Of a stretch of 7,312 bases of DNA, positions 1 to 5,507 are shown one piece after another. This DNA comes from an uncultured Lachnospiraceae bacterium (lineage in GTDB: Bacteria; Bacillota_A; Clostridia; Lachnospirales; Lachnospiraceae): assembly GCA_946529195.1 (NCBI GenBank), contig CAMMZE010000047.1:1-7312 (forward strand), in the 5' to 3' direction. The stretch's first letter is position 1. Each line of letters starts with the position of its first letter. The position numbers and the translations under genes were made by a program. A model generated the notes under the pieces. That model was given only the letters and a program-made list of their open reading frames with translations, was not told the DNA's origin and ran no database searches.

Positions 1-1220
1 TCCAGGGGAAGTTCATCCAGCGGAATATCTTTTTCGATACAGAGAAGGACCAGCTGGCCAATGATACCGTGCGCATCGCGGAAGGGAACGCCGTGTTTTA
101 CCAGATAGTCGGCAGCGTCTGTCGCATTGGTAAAGCCGTTTTTCGCACTTTGTTCCATGACCGTTTTGTTGATCTTCATGGTGCTGACCATGCCGTCAAA
201 GAGAGCCAGACAGCCTTTTACAGTGTCGATGGCGTCAAAGGTCAGCTCCTTATCCTCCTGCATATCTTTGTTGTAGGCAAGAGGGATCCCTTTCATGGTG
301 GTGAGAAGGGAAATCAGAGCACCGTAAACGCGTCCGGTCTTACCGCGGATCAGTTCGGCGATATCGGGATTCTTTTTCTGGGGCATGATGGAGCTGCCGG
401 TGGAGTAGGCATCATCCAGCTCGATGAAGCGGTACTCATTGCTGTTCCAGAGGATGATTTCCTCGCAGAAGCGGGACAGATGCATCATGATCGTGGAAAA
501 GGCGCTGAGCATCTCGATCAGGTAATCTCTGTCAGAGACAGAATCCATGGAATTGAGGGTCGGGCCGTCAAAGTCCAGCAGAGAAGCTGTCAGGTCCCTG
601 TCCAGAGGATAGGTGGTGCCGGCGAGGGCGCCTGCGCCGAGAGGGCACAGATTCATGCGGACCAGGATATCCTGCAGACGACCGTGATCACGGCGAAACA
701 TCTCAAAATAAGCGCCAATATGGTGAGCCAGCGTGACGGGCTGAGCCTTCTGCAGATGGGTAAAGCCCGGCATATAGGTATCGATATGTTCTTCCATCAG
801 AGAGAGAAGAGTGCCCAGCAGGCCAAGGACCAGCTGATCGGTCTCACGGATCTCATCCCTGGCATAGAGCTTCATATCCAGAGCCACCTGGTCATTGCGG
901 CTGCGGCCTGTATGCAGTTTTTTGCCGGTGTCTCCGGTCCTGCGGATCAGTTCGGACTCCACCAGGGAGTGGATGTCTTCATATTCGCCGGTAATTTCCA
1001 AAGCACCGTTTTCGATGTCTGCGCAGATCTGCTCAAGAGCAGCGATGATCGTATCGCGTTCCTGCTCTGTGAGGATTCCCTGTGCGGCCAGCATGGTCAC
1101 ATGAGCGATGCTGCCCCGGATGTCCTGCCGGAAAAATTTCTGGTCGAAAGAAATCGACGCATTAAAATTGTGAACGAGCTGGTTTTCTTCTTTTGTGAAG
1201 CGTCCGCCCCATAATTTCAT
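1..1220 (-). CDS. argH: Argininosuccinate lyase, 5' part (C-terminus runs off the left edge)
   Basis: This cytoplasmic enzyme splits argininosuccinate into arginine and fumarate, the last step of arginine biosynthesis, and acts as a homotetramer of the fumarase/aspartase superfamily. About 406 codons are visible out of the roughly 460 usual for the family, so some 50-60 C-terminal residues lie outside the window. The start is ATG at 1218-1220, giving MKLWGGRF, the typical ArgH opening, with GAGGT on the minus strand (1228-1232) 7 nt upstream. Visible motifs are HTGRSRNDQ at residues 103-111, THLQ at 154-157 with His155 matching the family's catalytic histidine, and the superfamily signature GSSIMPQKKNP at 275-285, which carries the catalytic serine on a flexible loop. 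The frame is intact with no missing key residue. It is divergent from rpsO across 237 bp. Whether argG or other arginine genes follow cannot be seen. Identification is very secure. Confidence 0.97.
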   Translation of the reverse strand, partial: MKLWGGRFTKEENQLVHNFNASISFDQKFFRQDIRGSIAHVTMLAAQGILTEQERDTIIAALEQICADIENGALEITGEYEDIHSLVESELIRRTGDTGKKLHTGRSRNDQVALDMKLYARDEIRETDQLVLGLLGTLLSLMEEHIDTYMPGFTHLQKAQPVTLAHHIGAYFEMFRRDHGRLQDILVRMNLCPLGAGALAGTTYPLDRDLTASLLDFDGPTLNSMDSVSDRDYLIEMLSAFSTIMMHLSRFCEEIILWNSNEYRFIELDDAYSTGSSIMPQKKNPDIAELIRGKTGRVYGALISLLTTMKGIPLAYNKDMQEDKELTFDAIDTVKGCLALFDGMVSTMKINKTVMEQSAKNGFTNATDAADYLVKHGVPFRDAHGIIGQLVLLCIEKDIPLDELPL

Positions 1221-1266
1221 AATAGCTACCTCGCTGTATTGTTTCCTTAATATTTACTGATAGCTT

Positions 1267-1295
1267 AGTTTATCGCTAAATTTGCGGGAATGCAA
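1267..1295 (-). promoter_or_regulatory. Candidate argH promoter
   Basis: On the minus strand TTGCAT (1290-1295) and TAAACT (1267-1272) are separated by exactly 17 nt. They match the sigma-A boxes at 3 of 6 and 4 of 6 positions, so the call rests mainly on spacing and on the position 47 nt upstream of the argH start. I found no clear ArgR operator around it. Confidence 0.4.
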
Positions 1296-1335
1296 TAGAA
1301 AACGGTTTTGTCTTTCTTTGCGGACAAAAAAAGTA

Positions 1336-1364
1336 TTTACAAGTATTTAGGCCTGTGTTAGAAT
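1336..1364 (+). promoter_or_regulatory. Strong sigma-A-type promoter for rpsO
   Basis: TTTACA (1336-1341) and TAGAAT (1359-1364) each match the consensus at 5 of 6 positions, with an optimal 17-nt spacer. A TG at 1356-1357 one base before the -10 makes it an extended -10 promoter. Transcription should begin near 1371, leaving a leader of about 85 nt before rpsO. This strength suits a ribosomal protein gene. Confidence 0.85.
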
Positions 1365-1384
1365 GACTAGGTATGATTTTTTAA

Positions 1385-1429
1385 CCTGCACCCGGATCGC
1401 GGACACTCCGACCGGATCTTAGTGCCAGG
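1385..1429 (+). promoter_or_regulatory. Foldable rpsO leader, possible S15 autoregulatory RNA
   Basis: The leader can form an irregular long hairpin. CCTGCAC (1385-1391) pairs with GTGCCAGG (1422-1429) with one bulged C, GATC (1395-1398) pairs with GATC (1415-1418), and CGGA (1400-1403) pairs with TCCG (1407-1410) around a CAC loop. CCTG (1385-1388) could instead pair with CAGG (1443-1446), which overlaps the ribosome binding site. S15 is known to bind its own mRNA leader in several bacteria with unrelated structures. That this leader is such an element is inference. Confidence 0.45.
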
Positions 1430-1457
1430 CATTTTATCAAATCAGGAGGATTTTACT

Positions 1458-1724
1458 ATGATCACAAAAGAAATGAAGCAGGAAATCATCGAAAAGTACG
1501 GCCAGAACGCTCAGGACACCGGTTCACCGGAGGTTCAGATCGCTATTCTTTCTGCTAGAATCGCAGACCTTACCGAGCATCTCAAGACACACAAGAAGGA
1601 TCATCATTCCAGACGTGGTATGCTCAAGATGGTCGGCCAGAGACGTGGTCTTCTTGACTACCTCAAGGCTAAGGACATCGAGAGATACAGAGCGATCGTT
1701 GAGAAGTTAGGTCTGAGAAGATAA
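1458..1724 (+). CDS. rpsO: Small ribosomal subunit protein S15
   Basis: S15 is a primary 16S rRNA-binding protein of the 30S subunit, contacting the three-way junction of helices 20/21/22 and helping to organise the platform. The 88-residue product has the family's normal length and matches throughout, with [11 protein letters not shown] at 21-31, [10 protein letters not shown] at 45-54 and the usual LGLRR ending. The rRNA-contacting residues T21, G22, Q27, R34, H41, D48 and S51 are all present. The open frame extends upstream to 1422, but the true start is ATG 1458. AGGAGG (1444-1449) sits 8 nt before it, and the 12 extra residues are not part of S15. It is transcribed from the promoter at 1336-1364 and followed 184 nt later by pnp, the conserved rpsO-pnp order. 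S15 may repress its own translation through the leader. Confidence 0.98.
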   Translation: MITKEMKQEIIEKYGQNAQDTGSPEVQIAILSARIADLTEHLKTHKKDHHSRRGMLKMVGQRRGLLDYLKAKDIERYRAIVEKLGLRR

Positions 1725-1751
1725 TTTCCGCAAAAACTGGAAGCTTTATCT

Positions 1752-1783
1752 GCCGCGTCGGACACATCAGTGCCCGGCGCGGT
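1752..1783 (+). other. Long hairpin in the rpsO-pnp gap (weak terminator or RNase processing site)
   Basis: Bases 1752-1765 pair with 1770-1783: 14 positions with one A-C mismatch and two G-T pairs, closed by an ATCA tetraloop. It begins 28 nt after the rpsO stop. Only three T residues follow, so it is at best a leaky terminator. In enterobacteria a stem in the same gap is cut by RNase III to start PNPase autoregulation. The equivalent role here is inference. Confidence 0.6.
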
Positions 1784-1814
1784 TTGCTAACAGGCTTTCC
1801 AAAGGACTGAAAAA

Positions 1815-1871
1815 GGCATGAATATGCCGGAAAGCGCCTGGAAGGCGCAGCGGCCTTGCAGGAGCAGGCCG
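1815..1871 (+). other. Three tandem hairpins in the pnp leader
   Basis: Three short stems stand in a row before pnp. GGCAT 1815-1819 pairs with ATGCC 1824-1828. GCGCC 1834-1838 pairs with GGCGC 1844-1848. CGGCCT-GC 1851-1859 pairs with GCAGGCCG 1864-1871 with one bulged T and an AGGA loop. A purine-only stretch (1872 onward, apart from single C and T bases) with repeated GAAGAAGAG leads to the ribosome binding site. The structures are visible. A regulatory or stability role is inferred. Confidence 0.5.
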
Positions 1872-1908
1872 GCGAAGAAGAGAAGAAGAGAAGCATAAGG
1901 AGAAAAAC

Positions 1909-3999
1909 ATGTCAAAAGAGTACAAATCATTCACAATGGAACTTGCGGGCCGCACACTTCGCGTGGATATCGGCCGTGTAGCAGCGCAGGCGAATGGCGC
2001 AGCGCTCATGCACTATGGAGACACCGTTGTACTTTCCACCGCGACCGCATCCGAGAAGCCTCGTGACGGGATCGACTTTTTCCCACTCAGCGTAGAGTAC
2101 GAGGAGAAGATGTATGCAGCAGGCAAGATTCCCGGCGGTTTCAATAAGCGTGAGGGTAAGGCCAGTGAGAACGCAGTCCTGACAGACCGTGTCATCGACC
2201 GTCCCATGCGTCCCCTTTTCCCGAAGGATTACCGCAATGATGTGACCCTGGATAACCTGGTACTTTGTGTTGATCCGGACTGCAGCCCTGAGCTGACAGC
2301 TATGCTGGGTTCCGCGATCGCAACAACCATTTCTGATATCCCGTTTGATGGTCCCTGCGCTACCACACAGGTTGGCCTGATCGACGGCGAGTTCGTTTTC
2401 AACCCGACCAATGCCCAGAAGCAGGTTTCTGACCTGGCTCTGACCGTTGCATCTACCCGTGAGAAGGTCATCATGATCGAGGCTGGTGCCAATGAGGTAA
2501 AAGAAGATATCATGCTTGAAGCAATCTTCAAGGCTCATGAGATCAACCAGACCATCATCGCTTTCATCGACCAGATCACTGAAGAGTGCGGCAAGGCAAA
2601 GCATGATTACGAGCATTACACCATTCCTGATGAGCTCAACGAGGCAATCAAAGAGATCGTTCCTCCGGCAGCAATGGAAGAGGCTGTATTTACCGATGAC
2701 AAGATGGTCAGAGATGCCAACATCTCCGCTATCAAGGATAAGCTGGCTGAGGCTTTTGCAGAGCATGAGGACTGGCTGCCCCTGATCGGCGATGCTGTTT
2801 ACCAGTATCAGAAGAAGACAGTCCGCAAGATGATCCTCAAGGATCACAAGAGACCGGACGGCCGTGCCATCGATCAGATCCGTCCCCTGGCAGCAGAGGT
2901 AGATCTCTTCCCCAGAACACACGGCAGCGCCATGTTCACCAGAGGACAGACACAGATCTGCACCATCACCACACTGGCACCGCTTTCTGATGCTCAGAGA
3001 GTAGACGGACTCAATGAGTTTGTTACCTCCAAGCGCTATATGCACCATTACAATTTCCCGTCCTACTCTGTAGGCGAGACCAAGCCCTCCAGAGGACCCG
3101 GACGCCGTGAGATCGGTCATGGCGCACTGGCGGAGCGTGCCCTCGTACCGGTTCTTCCTTCCGAGGAGGAGTTCCCGTATGCAATCCGCACAGTTTCTGA
3201 GACTTTCGAGTCCAACGGCTCTACTTCTCAGGCCAGCGTATGTGCTTCCACCATGTCCCTGATGGCAGCAGGCGTTCCCATCAAGAAGCAGGTTGCAGGT
3301 ATTTCCTGTGGTCTGGTAACAGGTGAGACTGATGATGATTACATCGTTCTGACAGATATCCAGGGTCTTGAGGACTTCTTTGGCGATATGGACTTTAAGG
3401 TAGCTGGTACTCATGATGGTATCACTGCTATCCAGATGGATATCAAGATCCACGGCCTGACACCGGCGATCATCAGAGAAGCCATCGCACGTACCAAAGA
3501 GGCACGTGAGTATATCATCAATGAAGTTATGACACCTGCTATCGCAGAGCCTCGTAAGGAAGTTTCTCCTTACGCTCCCAAGATCCGTCAGATCACAATC
3601 GATCCTGACAAGATCGGCGACGTAGTCGGCAAGAAGGGCGCAGTTATCAACCGCATCATCGATGAGACCGGCGTTAAGATCGACATCAGCGAAGACGGCG
3701 CAGTTTCCATCTGCGGCGTTGACAAGAATGGCATCGAGCAGGCCATCGAGACCATTACCATGATCGTTTCCGAGTTTGAGGAAGGCAAGGTCTATACCGG
3801 TAAGGTTGTCAGCATCAAAGAGTTTGGTGCTTTCCTGGAGTTCGCACCCGGCAAGGAAGGCCTGGTTCACATCTCCCAGCTTGACAAGAAGCGCGTAAAG
3901 CGCGTCGAGGATGTACTGACCCTCGGCGATGTCATCCAGGTAAGATGCATGGGCAAGGACCGTCAGGGCCGTATCGGCTTCAGCAAGAAGGATGTATAA
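1909..3999 (+). CDS. pnp: Polyribonucleotide nucleotidyltransferase (PNPase)
   Basis: PNPase degrades RNA 3' to 5' by phosphorolysis, releasing nucleoside diphosphates, and can add 3' tails in reverse. It forms a ring-shaped homotrimer in the cytoplasm. The 696 residues match the usual length of about 700 and all domains are present: first RNase PH core (about 10-145), helical linker (about 145-310), catalytic second RNase PH core (about 315-550), KH domain (about 555-615, GxxG loop G574-KK-G577) and S1 domain (about 625-695). The catalytic stretch around FGDMDFKVAG (491-500) keeps D489, D495 and K497, the counterparts of E. coli D486, D492 and K494. GRREIGHGALAER (398-410) is also intact. 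The start is ATG 1909 with AAGGAG (1897-1902) 6 nt upstream. It is probably co-transcribed with rpsO through a structured leader, and an intrinsic terminator follows. The S1/KH RNA-binding tail is typical of autoregulating PNPases. Confidence 0.98.
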   Translation: MSKEYKSFTMELAGRTLRVDIGRVAAQANGAALMHYGDTVVLSTATASEKPRDGIDFFPLSVEYEEKMYAAGKIPGGFNKREGKASENAVLTDRVIDRPMRPLFPKDYRNDVTLDNLVLCVDPDCSPELTAMLGSAIATTISDIPFDGPCATTQVGLIDGEFVFNPTNAQKQVSDLALTVASTREKVIMIEAGANEVKEDIMLEAIFKAHEINQTIIAFIDQITEECGKAKHDYEHYTIPDELNEAIKEIVPPAAMEEAVFTDDKMVRDANISAIKDKLAEAFAEHEDWLPLIGDAVYQYQKKTVRKMILKDHKRPDGRAIDQIRPLAAEVDLFPRTHGSAMFTRGQTQICTITTLAPLSDAQRVDGLNEFVTSKRYMHHYNFPSYSVGETKPSRGPGRREIGHGALAERALVPVLPSEEEFPYAIRTVSETFESNGSTSQASVCASTMSLMAAGVPIKKQVAGISCGLVTGETDDDYIVLTDIQGLEDFFGDMDFKVAGTHDGITAIQMDIKIHGLTPAIIREAIARTKEAREYIINEVMTPAIAEPRKEVSPYAPKIRQITIDPDKIGDVVGKKGAVINRIIDETGVKIDISEDGAVSICGVDKNGIEQAIETITMIVSEFEEGKVYTGKVVSIKEFGAFLEFAPGKEGLVHISQLDKKRVKRVEDVLTLGDVIQVRCMGKDRQGRIGFSKKDV

Positions 4000-4002
4000 A
4001 AT

Positions 4003-4017
4003 ATCATAAGATATGAT
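4003..4017 (+). other. Small AT-rich hairpin after the pnp stop
   Basis: ATCATA (4003-4008) and TATGAT (4012-4017) form a 6-bp stem with an AGA loop, 3 nt after the pnp stop and just before the main terminator stem. It could protect the 3' end. This role is a guess. Confidence 0.25.
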
Positions 4018-4021
4018 CAGA

Positions 4022-4049
4022 GGCGGATCCGCAAGGGTCCGCCTTTTTT
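4022..4049 (+). terminator. Intrinsic terminator of the rpsO-pnp unit
   Basis: GGCGGATCC (4022-4030) pairs with GGGTCCGCC (4035-4043) over 9 bp with one G-T pair and a stable GCAA (GNRA) tetraloop. Six T residues (4044-4049) follow directly. It lies 22 nt after the pnp stop. A textbook factor-independent terminator. Confidence 0.95.
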
Positions 4050-4073
4050 ACAGCGTCAGCAATGCAAAGGTGT

Positions 4074-4102
4074 TTTACCTGTTCGGAGTACTGTGCTATA
4101 AT
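4074..4102 (+). promoter_or_regulatory. Extended -10 promoter for the zinc-ribbon gene
   Basis: A perfect TATAAT (4097-4102) has TG one base upstream (4094-4095), with TTTACC (4074-4079) at a 17-nt spacing. It starts 24 nt after the pnp terminator, so the downstream gene is an independent unit with a leader of about 40 nt. Confidence 0.85.
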
Positions 4103-4149
4103 AGAAATGACATTTGCAAGTATCAGGCAGCAGGGAAGGAGGAAATATC

Positions 4150-4626
4150 ATGATCGTCAGAATGTGTCCCATGTGTGACAGTGAAATGAAAAAGGCTCAT
4201 TATTGCGATGCCTGTCATTCCTGGATCTGGAAACCGCAGATGCTGGATGTACATTTCAACAGTCAGACAAGAGGAAAAGGAGAGATTGACTGCGCCTACG
4301 GAGATGCGCATGATGCCTTTCACCATGCCCTGCCGGACCGGGATCAGTTTTTTGAAGAGCGATTTGGCAGTCAGTATGACGAGCGCAGTGAGGATATGTC
4401 CAGCAAGAAAGCGCGGGCAAGCAGTGAAAAACAGGCCAGAAAAGAGAAGATGGCCCGTCAGCGGGAGAAGATCAGCCAGCAGCGGCAGCTGCAGATGGAA
4501 CGAAATAAAGAAAAAAACGGGAAAGCCACCGGTAAGAAGTCAAAAGCAGGCACCATTATTTTCCTGATCGTGATTATTTATGTCGTCATTAATTTTATTT
4601 TGACCGGAATATTTCATTCGTATTGA
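4150..4626 (+). CDS. Zinc-ribbon protein with C-terminal membrane anchor, function unknown
   Basis: I do not recognise a named family. The 158-residue product opens with a probable zinc ribbon, C6-x2-C9 and C19-x2-C22, in the context CPMC...HYCDACHSW. A histidine-rich stretch with another cysteine (C48; H35, H54, H58, H59) follows. Residues 77-132 are strongly charged and rich in K, R, E and Q, probably helical or coiled-coil, ending in a basic cluster (K125-K132). One hydrophobic segment (about 134-155) ends three residues before the C-terminus. The positive-inside rule predicts a cytoplasmic zinc ribbon tethered by a tail anchor. The start is ATG 4150, where AAGGAGG (4136-4142) stands 7 nt upstream. 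An in-frame ATG at 4114 lacks such a site. It has its own promoter and is convergent with the reductase gene across the REP-like repeat. A DNA-, RNA- or protein-binding adaptor role is possible but unproven. Confidence 0.85.
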   Translation: MIVRMCPMCDSEMKKAHYCDACHSWIWKPQMLDVHFNSQTRGKGEIDCAYGDAHDAFHHALPDRDQFFEERFGSQYDERSEDMSSKKARASSEKQARKEKMARQREKISQQRQLQMERNKEKNGKATGKKSKAGTIIFLIVIIYVVINFILTGIFHSY

Positions 4627-4638
4627 TTGGTAAATAGA

Positions 4639-4706
4639 AAAGGAGACAGGGGACGGTTTACGTGTCTCCCCCTAGGGGTGACACAGAACCGTCCCCTGTC
4701 TCCTTT
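4639..4706. repeat. REP/BIME-like double inverted repeat, possible bidirectional terminator
   Basis: Perfect 20-bp arms (4639-4658 and 4687-4706) enclose an inner stem: GTGTC 4662-4666 with GACAC 4680-4684, a T-T mismatch, then CCCC 4668-4671 with GGGG 4675-4678 around CTA. Each half can fold alone instead, GGAGACA 4642-4648 with TGTCTCC 4663-4669, and GGTGACA 4677-4683 with TGTCTCC 4697-4703 with one mismatch. So it is two inverted copies of one small hairpin unit with a GGGGACGGTT core, the arrangement of REP/BIME elements mobilised by RAYT transposases. It starts 12 nt after the zinc-ribbon stop, between convergent genes. The minus-strand exit (CTCCTTTTCTATTT) is U-rich, which suits termination of the reductase transcript. 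Confidence 0.8.
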
Positions 4707-4713
4707 CGCGTGT

Positions 4714-4736
4714 GCATAACAATTAATCAGTTATGC
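4714..4736 (-). other. Short inverted repeat over the reductase stop codon
   Basis: GCATAAC (4714-4720) and GTTATGC (4730-4736) form a 7-bp stem with a 9-nt loop that contains the stop codon of the leftward reductase gene. No T run follows on the minus strand, so it is not a complete terminator itself. It sits just before the REP-like element. Confidence 0.3.
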
Positions 4737-5460
4737 GGTTGTTGACGCTGTACCTGAGCCAGGCGGTTCCGCCCTTGCGGACTTCGGCACTCAGCAGCTG
4801 GAAGCCGACTGCCTGCGGAGCGGAAAAACGGTCATTGGTCTCAAATACGGAAGCTGCGTGCTGGTTGCCGTCTGCAACAGGAGCCATGACCAGGCTGACC
4901 TCATCACAGAGTCCGCGCTGGATAAAGGACCAGTTGAGGACGCCGCCGCCTCCCAGCATGATGGAATCGATGTCAAAGTGGTCACTGAGTTTTTCCAGCA
5001 GCATAGTATAGCTGACTTTATCTTTGCCGCAGATCAGGTAGGAGATACCCAACTTGCGAAGAAAAGCCTTATAGGCATTGCTGGCACGCTCTGTCAGCAC
5101 TTCTATAACGGGGACCTCTTTGCCGCGGATCCGTACACTGTCTTTGTCCCAGGCAATCACGCCGCGGGAGTCCAGGGCAACGTAATAGAAATCCGCAAAG
5201 GGGTGGGGAATGATAAAATCCCCTTCCGGAACAGCTGCAGCTCCTTCGTCGAGTTTGAGAGAGCGTCCCCATGTGAACATGTCTTCTGTGGTGACTCTTC
5301 CGCAGATCCAGGCATTGGGACGGTAAAAGGCATGCCTTCCGAAGGCCAGATCATAAAATACATCCTCTGCGTCTTTCAGTTCCGGTGTGTGCATGTAGCT
5401 GCCATGGATCCTGCCGTCCGCGGAGGTCAGCATGTGACAGAAAATAAAAGGTCGGTTCAT
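4723..5460 (-). CDS. RibD C-terminal (dihydrofolate-reductase-like) family reductase
   Basis: The 245-residue product resembles the reductase half of RibD, which reduces a pyrimidine ribosyl intermediate of riboflavin synthesis with NADPH and has the dihydrofolate reductase fold. Visible features are an N-terminal strand with HMLTSADGRIHG (9-20), GRVTTEDM (54-61), and a glycine-rich cofactor motif LGGGGVLNWSFIQRG (169-183) followed by LCDEVSLVMAPV (184-195). The last two match the family's EGG-xxLN...GLVDE...APV pattern. The deaminase half of RibD is absent, so this is a stand-alone family member and the substrate cannot be assigned. The start is ATG 5458-5460 with AAAGGAG on the minus strand (5468-5474) 7 nt upstream. 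It follows the hydrogenase by 47 nt on the same strand, with no terminator seen, suggesting co-transcription. A redox role linked to hydrogen metabolism is only an inference. Confidence 0.85.
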   Translation of the reverse strand: MNRPFIFCHMLTSADGRIHGSYMHTPELKDAEDVFYDLAFGRHAFYRPNAWICGRVTTEDMFTWGRSLKLDEGAAAVPEGDFIIPHPFADFYYVALDSRGVIAWDKDSVRIRGKEVPVIEVLTERASNAYKAFLRKLGISYLICGKDKVSYTMLLEKLSDHFDIDSIMLGGGGVLNWSFIQRGLCDEVSLVMAPVADGNQHAASVFETNDRFSAPQAVGFQLLSAEVRKGGTAWLRYSVNNRITD

Positions 5461-5507
5461 GGACTGGCTCCTTTCTGATCCGTGTTTGAATATCCGGACC
5501 GGTATGA

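Noticed and set aside
69..1214. A 381-codon plus-strand frame at the left edge
   Set aside because: It is the antisense shadow of argH, whose minus-strand translation shows all catalytic motifs.
1422..1457. N-terminal extension of rpsO by 12 residues
   Set aside because: The extra residues are not part of S15, they overlap the leader structure and ribosome binding site, and ATG 1458 has the proper spacing to AGGAGG.
1927..3870. A 647-codon open frame on the minus strand opposite pnp
   Set aside because: It lies wholly inside the clearly real pnp gene, has no ribosome binding site or recognisable domain, and has the cysteine-, leucine- and aspartate-rich composition of an antisense shadow of a gene with biased codon use.
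4114..4149. Upstream ATG start for the zinc-ribbon gene
   Set aside because: ATG 4114 lies close to the predicted transcription start with no ribosome binding site, while AAGGAGG stands 7 nt before ATG 4150.
4858..5478. A 206-codon plus-strand frame
   Set aside because: It is antisense to the RibD-like reductase, with no ribosome binding site and no recognisable motif.
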